DNA of 64,000 bases from Rhizobiaceae bacterium. Lineage in GTDB: Bacteria > Pseudomonadota > Alphaproteobacteria > Rhizobiales > Rhizobiaceae. This document shows positions 35,874 through 44,098 of the stretch, in pieces. The stretch spans positions 1,240,001 through 1,304,000 of the forward strand of contig JAMLJC010000001.1 in the NCBI GenBank assembly GCA_023953845.1, written 5' to 3'. A model generated the notes under the pieces. The model did not search any database. It worked only from the letters and a program-made list of their open reading frames with translations, and was not told the origin of the DNA. The number at the start of each line of letters is the position of its first letter. The first letter of the stretch is position 1. Position numbers and translations under genes: made by a program.

Positions 35874-36232
35874 GGCTCCCCCGTAGTCAAACCCTTGGCC
35901 CCGTCGAACCGACAAGCGCCGAAAGCGGCATGGCGTCGATCATATACGACCTCGGATCGACGCGTTCTAATGCGCTTTTCGCACTGCGTCAAAGCCGGAA
36001 AATCATTCAACTGCCGTGATTTAGTCGATTCTCGGAAAGCAGCGTCCCTTGCGACGTTCTTCAATCGATTTGAGTTTTCGGGCCGCGGCCGGACATTGCT
36101 ATGGCCGTGGACCGCCATGCACGTTAACCATAATTCCCTTCAGTCAGCCCGGTTTGGAACGATCGCTGTTAACAAAGGTTAATTCGCGGTTAATGATGCG
36201 TGTGACGCGGCGCGTGGCTCTGACGGAGAACG
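35874..36232. promoter_or_regulatory. Divergent promoter region with CtrA-like sites
   Basis: This 359-bp gap lies between sdhC and an exported-protein gene. No convincing gene is in it. Close to the plus-strand gene are TTAACCAT (36124-36131), TTAAC (36169-36173) and TTAA at 36179-36182 and 36190-36193. The last two are spaced by seven bases, TTAA-N7-TTAA, the CtrA consensus layout. CtrA control of the downstream gene is inferred. The left half is expected to hold the sdh promoter. Confidence 0.5.
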
Positions 36233-36619
36233 ATGATGGTCTGGAAGGAAAAGATCGGCGTGCTCGGCCTGTCGATAATGCTCGCGGCCGGTGCAACGGC
36301 GCTGGGCACGGCCGGGTCGGAAGCCGGACAGCGCGACCGCGACTACGCCTATGCCGATTCGTACGGCAATCTGGTGATCTACAGCCGCGCCGGCTACAAG
36401 CGCATCGTCATCGGCCAAGGGCATCTGGCGGCTGAGCTCAATGCCTATTCCGGCGCCGAAGACGCCACGGACGAACCGAATATCGTCCGCCTGAACGACC
36501 AGTACAATCTGGTCATCGACTGCTACCGGCCGCCGGTGCTGCTGAAGGGGCGCAGCTACATGTATGGCCTTCGGGACGGAGAATTGCCCGAACCGTCCGG
36601 GCGTTGCGCGGGCCAATAA
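36233..36619 (+). CDS. Exported hypothetical protein (128 aa)
   Basis: I do not recognise a family. The first 30 residues look like a signal peptide (charged MMVWKEK, then a hydrophobic stretch, with possible cleavage after SEA near residue 31). The mature part contains AYADSYGNLVIYSRAGYKRI and CYRPPVLLKGRSYMYGL, with two cysteines that could pair. ATG 36233 and ATG 36236 are both possible. The TTAA-rich region just upstream suggests cell-cycle or envelope regulation. It is convergent to the GGDEF gene. Confidence 0.7.
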   Translation: MMVWKEKIGVLGLSIMLAAGATALGTAGSEAGQRDRDYAYADSYGNLVIYSRAGYKRIVIGQGHLAAELNAYSGAEDATDEPNIVRLNDQYNLVIDCYRPPVLLKGRSYMYGLRDGELPEPSGRCAGQ

Positions 36620-36621
36620 CG

Positions 36622-37809
36622 TTACGAGGCGCGTAGCGCGCCGGATATGGACTCTTTCCGTTGCGATATGCGGACGAGGTCACGTCCGTCGCGCTTTGCC
36701 TGATAGAGCGCGTCGTCGGCCCTCCGCATGAGCGCTTCGAAGGTCTCGCCGATGGCGAGTTCGGCAACGCCGAAGCTTGCCGTGAATCGCCGCTCGCGGG
36801 GAAGCCCTTCGATCGTCATCGCGCTGAAGGCCGAGCGTGCGCCCTCCGCGAAGAGCCGCGCGGCGGCGAGGTTCGTTCCGGGCAGCAGGATGGCGAACTC
36901 TTCACCGCCTATCCGCCCGGCGACATGTCCCGGCGAGGCCGCCTGCTCCAGGAAACCGGCGAAGGCGGCAAGGACGAGATCGCCCGCCGCGTGGCCGTAA
37001 GTGTCGTTGACCGCTTTGAAGTGGTCGAGGTCGCAAGCCACCACCGAGACCGGCAGGCCCTTGCGCCGCGCACGCTCGATGGCATGCGCCGCCTGGCTTT
37101 CGAAGCCGCGCCGGTTGCGCAGTCCCGACAGAGTGTCCGTTTCCGATTTCGCCGTGGCGTCCCGGAGTATGTCGCCGGCGAGGACGATCATCGTGATCGT
37201 CGCGATGGTGAACGCGAACATCGTCGCCAGGGTTTGGGAGATCATCGCGTAGTAGCTGTCGAGATAGGCGGAGGGATTCTCGCCCCAGCCGCCGACGGCA
37301 TGCGCGATGAGAGGCTTCGACAGGAAATGCAGCGCGCTGGCGGCGAGAACCGCAGCGAACAGATAGTCCAACTTGCGCCTGGCGCCGGCGAGGACGACGC
37401 CCGCCGCGACCGATTGCATCGCGAAATAGGCCCACTGGAACGCCATCATCCGGGTGAAGGAATGCCTCGGCAGGTCGTTGACGAAATAGGCGATCAGCGT
37501 GCCGGCCATGACGATCGTCAGCGACGCATAGGCAGGCGATCGCACCTGATACCGGCCGGCCAGACCGATGTTGAAAGCGCTCATGCCGAGCAGCAGCACC
37601 GCGGCGCTGAACGCCAGCATCAGAGCGTCGTCACCGAAAAACCTGATGCCGAATTCGATGACATAGTAGATCACGCCGCAGGCATATGCGCATGCGAACA
37701 ACCGCGCGGCCCGCCGGACCGGGCCGTAGATCGACATCGCCAGAAACGATGCGGCGATCAATCCGGACACCACCAGATTGATCATGACGATGAAGGTAGC
37801 TCCGCTCAT
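36622..37809 (-). CDS. Membrane-bound GGDEF diguanylate cyclase
   Basis: The 395-residue protein has about seven membrane segments in the first 215 residues, then a GGDEF domain. The active-site motif is GGEEF (RIGGEEFAILLPGTN near residue 310), and DTLSGLRNRRGFE opens the domain near 225. The metal and substrate region DLDHFKAVNDTYGHAAGD is intact, so it should make cyclic di-GMP. RxxD, the inhibitory-site motif five residues before GGEEF, is not apparent. No EAL domain is present. ATG 37809 is used; a GTG 11 codons upstream is possible. The signal sensed by the membrane part is unknown. Confidence 0.88.
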   Translation of the reverse strand: MSGATFIVMINLVVSGLIAASFLAMSIYGPVRRAARLFACAYACGVIYYVIEFGIRFFGDDALMLAFSAAVLLLGMSAFNIGLAGRYQVRSPAYASLTIVMAGTLIAYFVNDLPRHSFTRMMAFQWAYFAMQSVAAGVVLAGARRKLDYLFAAVLAASALHFLSKPLIAHAVGGWGENPSAYLDSYYAMISQTLATMFAFTIATITMIVLAGDILRDATAKSETDTLSGLRNRRGFESQAAHAIERARRKGLPVSVVACDLDHFKAVNDTYGHAAGDLVLAAFAGFLEQAASPGHVAGRIGGEEFAILLPGTNLAAARLFAEGARSAFSAMTIEGLPRERRFTASFGVAELAIGETFEALMRRADDALYQAKRDGRDLVRISQRKESISGALRAS

Positions 37810-37942
37810 GGCGCCCCGTTGCTTGCGCGTCCACAGAAACACAACGACGCGAAGAACGGGTTAATGACGAACGGCAAGCCTGCCCGACTTTACGAAAGCG
37901 GAACTGCGGCCGGCGACCCATCCGGACGCCGGCCGGGCTTTC

Positions 37943-39352
37943 TCAGTGCCAGTCGCGGATATCGACGAAATGGCCTGCGATCGCGGCGGCAGCCGCCATG
38001 GCCGGCGAAACCAGATGCGTGCGGCCCTTGAACCCCTGGCGGCCTTCGAAGTTGCGGTTCGAGGTCGAGGCGCAGCGCTCATAAGGACTCAGTCGGTCGT
38101 CATTCATGGCGAGGCACATGGAGCAACCCGGCTCGCGCCAGTCGAAGCCCGCCTCGATGAAGATCTTGTCGAGGCCCTCGCGCTCCGCCTGTTCCTTCAC
38201 CAGGCCGGAACCCGGCACGACCATCGCGTTGACGGTCGGCGCCACTGTCTTGCCCCTGGCGACGGCGGCGGCCGCACGCAGATCCTCGATGCGGCCATTG
38301 GTGCAGGAGCCGATGAAGACGCGATCGACAGCGATGTCGGTCATCTTCGTGCCGGCGGTCAGCCCCATATACTCCAGCGCGCGCTTCTTGGAGTTGCGCT
38401 TGTTCTCGTCCTCGATCTCCTCCGGATTCGGCACCACGCCGGTGACCGATGCGACATCTTCGGGCGAGGAGCCCCAGGTGACGATGGGCGGCAGCTTGGC
38501 GGCGTCGAGCACGATCACCTTGTCGTAGTGCGCGCCCTCGTCGGACTTCAGCGTCTTCCAGTAATCGAGCGCCATGTCCCAGGCCTTGCCCTTCGGCGCG
38601 CGCGGCTTGTCCTTCACATAGGCGAAGGTCGTCTCGTCCGGCGCGATGAGACCGGCGCGGGCGCCGCCTTCGATCGACATGTTGCAGATCGTCATGCGGC
38701 CCTCCATCGACAGCGAACGAATCGCCTCGCCCGCATATTCGATGACGTAGCCGGTGCCGCCGGCTGTGCCGATCTCGCCGATGATGGCGAGGATGATGTC
38801 CTTGGCCGTCACGCCTTCCGGCAACTGGCCGTCGACACGCACCAGCATGTTCCTGGCCTTCTTCTGGATCAGCGTCTGGGTGGCGAGCACATGCTCGACC
38901 TCGGACGTGCCGATGCCGTGGGCCAGCGCGCCGAAGGCGCCGTGCGTCGAGGTGTGGCTGTCGCCGCAGACGATGGTCATGCCGGGCAGGGTGAAACCCT
39001 GTTCGGGGCCGATGATGTGGACGATGCCCTGGCGGACATCCTTCTCGGAATAATATTCGACGCCGAAGTCCGCTGCGTTCTTCGCCAGAGCCTCGACCTG
39101 GATGCGGCTCTCCTCATTCTTGATGCCGTTCACACGGTCCGGCGAGGTCGGCACGTTATGGTCGACCACGGCAAGCGTCTTCTCCGGATGGCGGACCTTG
39201 CGGCCGGCCATGCGCAGGCCCTCGAAGGCCTGCGGGCTGGTCACCTCGTGCACGAGGTGGCGGTCGATATAAAGCAGGCAGGTGCCGTCGTCCTGGCGGT
39301 CGACCACGTGATCGTCGAAAATCTTATCGTAAAGGGTGCGCGGTGCGCTCAT
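37943..39352 (-). CDS. leuC: 3-isopropylmalate dehydratase large subunit
   Basis: The 469-residue protein is LeuC, the iron-sulfur subunit of isopropylmalate isomerase in leucine biosynthesis. The three cluster cysteines are in VFIGSCTNGRIED near residue 350 and EPGCSMCLAMND near 410. GDSHTSTHGAFGALAHGIGT near 132 is family-typical. The length matches. leuD is not adjacent in the window, so the small subunit is encoded elsewhere, as is common in rhizobia. The upstream region holds one possible small open frame. Confidence 0.96.
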   Translation of the reverse strand: MSAPRTLYDKIFDDHVVDRQDDGTCLLYIDRHLVHEVTSPQAFEGLRMAGRKVRHPEKTLAVVDHNVPTSPDRVNGIKNEESRIQVEALAKNAADFGVEYYSEKDVRQGIVHIIGPEQGFTLPGMTIVCGDSHTSTHGAFGALAHGIGTSEVEHVLATQTLIQKKARNMLVRVDGQLPEGVTAKDIILAIIGEIGTAGGTGYVIEYAGEAIRSLSMEGRMTICNMSIEGGARAGLIAPDETTFAYVKDKPRAPKGKAWDMALDYWKTLKSDEGAHYDKVIVLDAAKLPPIVTWGSSPEDVASVTGVVPNPEEIEDENKRNSKKRALEYMGLTAGTKMTDIAVDRVFIGSCTNGRIEDLRAAAAVARGKTVAPTVNAMVVPGSGLVKEQAEREGLDKIFIEAGFDWREPGCSMCLAMNDDRLSPYERCASTSNRNFEGRQGFKGRTHLVSPAMAAAAAIAGHFVDIRDWH

Positions 39353-39421
39353 TTGCGTAAATCCGTCGATGTGCAGAAGAAGGGTGAGCCGGGTCTTGAT
39401 GCGACGCCCGGAAGCGCGGGA

Positions 39422-39550
39422 TCAGCGAAGTCGGCTGGTCAGCGCACCGGAAATCCGCGCGAAGAAACGCGCCGGCAGACGCTTCCTGTCCTGCAGCACG
39501 AACCCCTTGTAAGCCGGATCTCCGAAGAGTTCTTCCATGCGCGGGCTCAT
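39422..39550 (-). CDS. Possible small protein upstream of leuC
   Basis: A 42-codon frame beginning MSPRMEELFGDPAYKGF and ending ISGALTSRLR has AAGG five bases before its ATG. It is basic at the C-terminus and has no membrane segment. It lies on the leuC strand, 69 bp ahead of leuC, and could be a small protein or leader peptide. It lacks the leucine codon run of a leu attenuator. I keep it as uncertain. Confidence 0.3.
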   Translation of the reverse strand: MSPRMEELFGDPAYKGFVLQDRKRLPARFFARISGALTSRLR

Positions 39551-39680
39551 ACCAGCCTTTTGGCGGCACGGCAATTGTGACGTAGGAGCAGCCTCCCCGG
39601 CCGAGTGGACACCCGCAAAGCGGAATCTTAACGCGCCTCGGCTACGAAAGGCCGTCACTCGCGCCTCGGGACGATACGGC

Positions 39681-40787
39681 ATGCTGACTTCGACGGCAAA
39701 CGTTGCACGGAACGCCTCCGCCGCGCCGCTCGCATTCCTTGCGAAATCGGTGGTGTCCCATGCGGGGCTGGCTTTCTTCACGGCCCTTTTCGCGGTCGCG
39801 ACGCTCGCCACCTCGGCCCTGATCGACCGGCCGTTCCACTATGGCATGGCGGGACGGCTGTCGAAGCTCTACTCGGTCATGGTGCCGGTGTTCCTCGCCA
39901 TCCTCCTGATCGGCGCCTTCATCCGGATGGCTTCGGTGGAGAGGCCCGCCAGCCCGGCCCGGCATTTCGCCCGCAAAATCCGTGGCTTCGCCTGCGACTC
40001 CGAGCGCCTCGTCGGCATGGCCATCATGTCTGCGCTGCTCGTCTGGTTCATGGCGGGCTTCGCCTTCATGAAGGAATCCATCCCGGCGCTGCAGCCCTTC
40101 GACTGGGACAGCACGTTCCGGGACTGGGACCGGATGCTGTTCGGCGGCGTCGATCCGTGGCGGCTGACCTTCGCCGTCTTCGGCACGCCGGCCGCGACGA
40201 CGCTGATCAACGCCGCCTATCACGCCTGGGTGTTCGTCATCTACATGACGCTGCTCGCCGCGGTCTTCGGCGTGCTCCCCCGACGGCAGCAACTGGTTTT
40301 CCTCTATGCCTTCATGTTCACCTGGGCAATCGGCGGCGTCGCCCTTGCCGCGATCTTCTCCTCGGCGGGTCCCGTCTATTTCGAGCGGCTTGGGCTTGGC
40401 GGCGATTTCGAGCCGCAGATGGCCCTCCTGCGTCAATTCAACGAAGTTTCGCCCGTCTGGTCCCTGACGGTGCAGGAGATGCTCTGGACGGCCTATCAGA
40501 GGAACGGCGGCGACATCAGCGGCATCAGCGCCATGCCCAGCATGCATGTCGCCTCGAGCATAGTCGTCATGCTGCTCGCCTACCGCATCAATCGCGGGCT
40601 CGGACATCTCATGCTGGCCTTCACGAGCGTGATGATGATCGGTTCGGTTCACCTCGGCTGGCATTATGCTGTCGACGGGCTTTTCGGCGCTGCCGTCGCG
40701 CTGGCTTGCTGGTATGCGGCGGAAAGGGTCGCCGCGCTCGATCTGGCGTTTCAGCACCGCATGCTTCCGCGCGTCGGCAGCGACTGA
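39681..40787 (+). CDS. PAP2-family membrane phosphatase/inositolphosphotransferase-like protein
   Basis: The 368-residue integral membrane protein has about seven hydrophobic segments. Its catalytic motifs are GISAMPSMHVASS near residue 285 and GSVHLGWHYAVDG near 323, the pattern of the AUR1/inositol phosphorylceramide synthase branch of PAP2 enzymes. The two histidines and aspartate needed for phosphoryl transfer are present. It probably acts on a lipid phosphate or transfers a head group at the inner membrane. ATG 39681 has only a weak ribosome site; 48 codons upstream are open but overlap the other strand's small frame. Confidence 0.82.
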   Translation: MLTSTANVARNASAAPLAFLAKSVVSHAGLAFFTALFAVATLATSALIDRPFHYGMAGRLSKLYSVMVPVFLAILLIGAFIRMASVERPASPARHFARKIRGFACDSERLVGMAIMSALLVWFMAGFAFMKESIPALQPFDWDSTFRDWDRMLFGGVDPWRLTFAVFGTPAATTLINAAYHAWVFVIYMTLLAAVFGVLPRRQQLVFLYAFMFTWAIGGVALAAIFSSAGPVYFERLGLGGDFEPQMALLRQFNEVSPVWSLTVQEMLWTAYQRNGGDISGISAMPSMHVASSIVVMLLAYRINRGLGHLMLAFTSVMMIGSVHLGWHYAVDGLFGAAVALACWYAAERVAALDLAFQHRMLPRVGSD

Positions 40788-40814
40788 ACCGTTCCTGTAT
40801 CGCGAACGCTCCGG

Positions 40815-41396
40815 TCAGTCCGGTTTCTTGCCCGGCAACGACGGCTTTGTCCCGGCATCCCGATCTCCTCTGCCGTCGTCCAGCTTGTCATCAGCGAACC
40901 CGAGCTTGACCTCGAATGTGTGCAGAACGCCGAGCACGATGACGACCATGAGCGTGCCCAATCCGGCGAGTTGCCAGTAGCCGAAGCCTGCCGCCAGTCC
41001 GATCGCGCCCGCGAGCCACATGCCCGCCCCTGTCGTCAGGCCATGCACCTCGCCTTTCGAGAACATGATCGTGCCGGCCGCGAGAAAGGCGATGCCGGCG
41101 GTGATGGCCTCGACCGCGCGAATGGGATCGACGCGCAACGAATCCTTGATGGGATCGGCCTGGAACATCGGGGCGTGCGAGATCTCGACGGTGAGAACGC
41201 CGAATGCGGCGGCGGCGATGCAGACGAGGATATGCGTTCGCAAGCCGGCAGGGCGGCTGCGCCATTCACGCTCGATGCCGATCACCGCGCCGAAGACGGC
41301 TGCAAGCAGCAGCCTTGCGACGATCACCGGAAAAGGCGTGAAGGTCGGATGGCCGAATTCCTCGACAAGCGCTTCCAAGAATTGCCCCTCATACAA
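40815..41396 (-). CDS. MgtC/SapB-family membrane protein
   Basis: The 193-residue protein has five hydrophobic segments in about residues 22-160. IGIEREWRSRPAGLRTHILV near residue 40 and FLAAGTIMF with VHGLTTGAGMWLAGAIGLAAG near 105-140 are the MgtC family signatures. MgtC proteins affect growth at low magnesium and modulate ATP synthase in pathogens; the role in this organism is unknown. The C-terminal 30 residues are charged and extend beyond the family core. It is a single gene convergent to the PAP2 gene. Confidence 0.88.
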   Translation of the reverse strand: MYEGQFLEALVEEFGHPTFTPFPVIVARLLLAAVFGAVIGIEREWRSRPAGLRTHILVCIAAAAFGVLTVEISHAPMFQADPIKDSLRVDPIRAVEAITAGIAFLAAGTIMFSKGEVHGLTTGAGMWLAGAIGLAAGFGYWQLAGLGTLMVVIVLGVLHTFEVKLGFADDKLDDGRGDRDAGTKPSLPGKKPD

Positions 41397-41562
41397 TTGC
41401 CGGCTTTAACGCAGAAGCCGGCCACAGGTTCCGAAACCGTGGCGCCGACCAAAGGTCATTCCCCAGGTCTGATTGTCCCAGCCGTCCGCTTCCGTCCGGC
41501 CAACGGCTTGACAGGCGGTTGCGGTCACACCCCTCTGTCACCAGGCAAACGGGAGTCCCGAG

Positions 41563-42009
41563 ATGGCCGAAATCCTCGTACGTCCGCTCGATCAGTCGGA
41601 TCATGAAGCGTGGAAGGCGTTGTGGACCGCTTATCTGACCTTCTACGAGACCTCCGTTTCGGAAACCGTCTACGACACCACATGGCGGCGGCTGTTCACC
41701 GAAGGCGAATTCGAGCCTCGTGGATTTCTGGCGCTTCTCGATGGCGCGCCGGTGGGGCTGGTGCACTATCTCCATCACCGCTCCTGCTGGTCGGTGGAAG
41801 GCAACTGCTATCTTCAGGATCTGTTCGCCGACGCGTCGGCGCGCGGAAAGGGCGTCGGCGCGGCGCTGATCGAGGCGGTACGGAAGACGGCCGCCGCGCG
41901 GGGCGTCACCAATGTCTACTGGATGACGCATGAGACCAACACAACCGCGCGCCGCCTCTACGATCATGTGGCCCGACGGACCGGCTTCATCGAATACGAC
42001 CTGCTCTGA
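41563..42009 (+). CDS. GNAT-family N-acetyltransferase
   Basis: The 148-residue protein is a complete GNAT fold. The acetyl-CoA loop is DASARGKGVGAALIEAVRKT near residue 88, followed by GVTNVYWMTHETNTTARRLY with the usual tyrosine near 125. It transfers an acetyl group to an amine. The acceptor cannot be read from the sequence. It starts with GAG-rich sequence ahead of ATG 41563 and is followed after 57 bp by the VWA-domain gene on the same strand. Confidence 0.88.
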   Translation: MAEILVRPLDQSDHEAWKALWTAYLTFYETSVSETVYDTTWRRLFTEGEFEPRGFLALLDGAPVGLVHYLHHRSCWSVEGNCYLQDLFADASARGKGVGAALIEAVRKTAAARGVTNVYWMTHETNTTARRLYDHVARRTGFIEYDLL

Positions 42010-42066
42010 AGCAGGCGTCGCGGAACGAGATTGACTTGGCCGCGTCCCTGACGCGATATCACGCGC

Positions 42067-43257
42067 ATGTTCCTGCCCCTTTTCCTCGAACTGAAGGCCG
42101 CGCGCGTTCCCGTGTCGCTGCGCGAATATCTCTCCCTGCTGGAGGGCATGGAGGCCGGGCTCGTCACCTATGACGTCGAAGGCTTCTACTATCTCGCCCG
42201 CGCCGCGCTGGTTAAGGATGAAAGGCACATAGACCGCTTCGATCAGGTCTTCTCGCACGTCTTCAAGGGCGTCGAGGCGGTATCCGGCGAGGCTGCGGTC
42301 GATGTCGCCAGCCTGCCGGAGGAATGGCTGCGGCGATTGGCCGAAAAGCATCTCACCGAAGAAGAGAAGAAACTGGTCGAAGCGCTCGGCGGCTTCGAGA
42401 AGCTGATGGAAACGCTGAGGAAGCGGCTGGAGGAGCAAAAGGGACGGCATCAGGGCGGATCGAAGTGGATCGGCACGGCCGGCACCTCGCCCTTCGGCGC
42501 CTATGGCTACAACCCGGAAGGCGTGCGCATCGGCCAGCACGAAAGCCGCAACCGGCGCGCGGTGAAGGTGTGGGACAAGCGCGAATTCAGGAACTTCGAC
42601 GATTCCGTCGAGATCGGCACGCGCAACATCAAGGTGGCGCTGAAGCGCCTGCGTCGTTGGGTGCGCGAAGGCGCCGACGAGGAACTCGACCTGCCGGGCA
42701 CCATCCACGCCACCGCCGAACACGGCTATCTCGACGTGCAGACGCGGCCCGAACGACGCAACGCCGTAAAACTCCTGATGTTCTTCGACGTCGGCGGCTC
42801 GATGGACGACCACATCAAGGTCGTCGAGGAACTCTTTTCCGCCGCCGGTGCGGAGTTTCGGCAGCTCGAATATTTTTATTTCCACAATTGCCTTTACGAA
42901 GGCGTCTGGAAGGATAACCGGCGCCGGCACTCCCAGGTCATCCCAACCTTCGACGTGCTTCACAAATACGGCCACGACTACAAGGTGATATTCGTCGGCG
43001 ATGCCGCCATGAGCCCCTACGAGATCATCCAGCCGGGTGGCTCGGTCGAGCACTGGAATCCGGAGGCGGGATCGGTCTGGCTTTCCCGGGTGCGGCAGCA
43101 GTGGCCGAATGCCATATGGATCAACCCGATGCCCGAGAAGCATTGGGGCTACAGCCAGTCGACGCGGCTGATCAGCGACCTCTTCGATGGGCGCATGTAT
43201 CCGCTGACGCTGTCTGGCCTCGAATCGGCCACGCGCGAGCTTTCCCGCAGGCATTGA
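42067..43257 (+). CDS. VWA-domain protein, CoxE-like
   Basis: The 396-residue cytosolic protein ends in a von Willebrand A domain. The metal-site motif is LMFFDVGGSMDDHIKVVEEL near residue 238, with DxGxS instead of DxSxS. It resembles CoxE-like partners of MoxR AAA+ ATPases, which help insert metals into or fold enzymes, but no moxR gene is adjacent here. The central part is rich in charged residues (EEQKGRHQGG). The start is ATG 42067 and the length is standard for the family. The cellular partner is unknown. Confidence 0.85.
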   Translation: MFLPLFLELKAARVPVSLREYLSLLEGMEAGLVTYDVEGFYYLARAALVKDERHIDRFDQVFSHVFKGVEAVSGEAAVDVASLPEEWLRRLAEKHLTEEEKKLVEALGGFEKLMETLRKRLEEQKGRHQGGSKWIGTAGTSPFGAYGYNPEGVRIGQHESRNRRAVKVWDKREFRNFDDSVEIGTRNIKVALKRLRRWVREGADEELDLPGTIHATAEHGYLDVQTRPERRNAVKLLMFFDVGGSMDDHIKVVEELFSAAGAEFRQLEYFYFHNCLYEGVWKDNRRRHSQVIPTFDVLHKYGHDYKVIFVGDAAMSPYEIIQPGGSVEHWNPEAGSVWLSRVRQQWPNAIWINPMPEKHWGYSQSTRLISDLFDGRMYPLTLSGLESATRELSRRH

Positions 43258-43327
43258 CGCGACGTATGCTGGAGAAGGGGCAATCCGTCTCCTATATTCC
43301 GTGCATCCCCAGATCCCGGAGGCATCC

Positions 43328-43729
43328 ATGGACAGCCACAGCTTTCCCGTCACGCGCACAGACGCGGAGTGGCGCGTCAGACTCACGCCCGAGCAGTATT
43401 ACATCATGCGCCAGCACGGCACCGAGCGCCCGGGCAGCTGCGCCCTGCTCCACGAGAAGCGCGCCGGCACCTTCACCTGCGCCGGCTGCGACCAGCCGCT
43501 GTTCAAGTCGACGCTGAAATTCGAGAGCGGCACCGGCTGGCCGAGCTTCAACGATCCCGTGCCCGGCTCCGTCGAAACCACCGTCGACCGCAGCCATGGC
43601 ATGGTGCGGACCGAGGTGCATTGCGCCGCCTGCGGCAGCCATCTCGGCCATGTTTTCCCTGACGGTCCGCCGCCGACCGGCCTGCGCTACTGCATCAACG
43701 GCGTTGCGCTGAATTTCGAGCCTGCCTGA
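43328..43729 (+). CDS. msrB: Peptide-methionine (R)-S-oxide reductase
   Basis: The 133-residue protein is MsrB, which reduces the R form of methionine sulfoxide in proteins. Zinc-type cysteine pairs are CAGC near residue 47 and CAAC near 96, TGWPSF near 68 is conserved, and the catalytic cysteine is in RYCINGVAL near 119. GGAGG lies five bases ahead of ATG 43328, which is preferred to an ATG nine codons upstream. No msrA gene adjoins. It defends against oxidative damage in the cytosol. Confidence 0.96.
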   Translation: MDSHSFPVTRTDAEWRVRLTPEQYYIMRQHGTERPGSCALLHEKRAGTFTCAGCDQPLFKSTLKFESGTGWPSFNDPVPGSVETTVDRSHGMVRTEVHCAACGSHLGHVFPDGPPPTGLRYCINGVALNFEPA

Positions 43730-43741
43730 CCTCGCGGGAAG

Positions 43742-44086
43742 TCAGACCAGCGTCGCGATGACCAGCCAGACGGCTGCGCCGAGCGGCGCGATCTGGGCTC
43801 GCCAGCCGCCCGCGCGCCCCGATGTGCGCCATACGGCGAGGAACAGGAAGATGTTGTAGGGCAGCGGCGCGAAATGTGTCGCCAGCACCAGCGGCAAGGG
43901 CAGTTCCAGCCCGAGCAGCGCGACCGCGAGCAGCGTCGAGACGATATTGATCGTCGTCCCGACAAGCGCCATGTCGCGCCAGAAGAGCAGGTTCAGCGGA
44001 ATTTCGCCGCGCCAGCGCGCCGCTATGAAGCCGCCGAAGCCGTTCCGGCGGAAATGCTGTATGCCGTTTTGCGCGTCGTCCGCCAC
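43742..44086 (-). CDS. Hypothetical small membrane protein downstream of MFS gene
   Basis: The 114-residue product has three hydrophobic segments after about residue 40 (MALVGTTINIVSTLLAVALL and LPYNIFLFLAVW among them). I do not recognise a family. The start is a GTG at 44086, 12 bases past the MFS transporter stop, so the two may be one transcript; the ribosome site is weak. It is convergent to msrB. It could be an accessory of the transporter, but nothing beyond position supports that. Confidence 0.62.
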   Translation of the reverse strand: MADDAQNGIQHFRRNGFGGFIAARWRGEIPLNLLFWRDMALVGTTINIVSTLLAVALLGLELPLPLVLATHFAPLPYNIFLFLAVWRTSGRAGGWRAQIAPLGAAVWLVIATLV

Positions 44087-44098
44087 GCCGTCACGATA

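Noticed and set aside
41389..43386. 665-codon minus-strand frame opposite the GNAT and VWA genes
   Set aside because: It is a shadow of two recognised genes on the plus strand.
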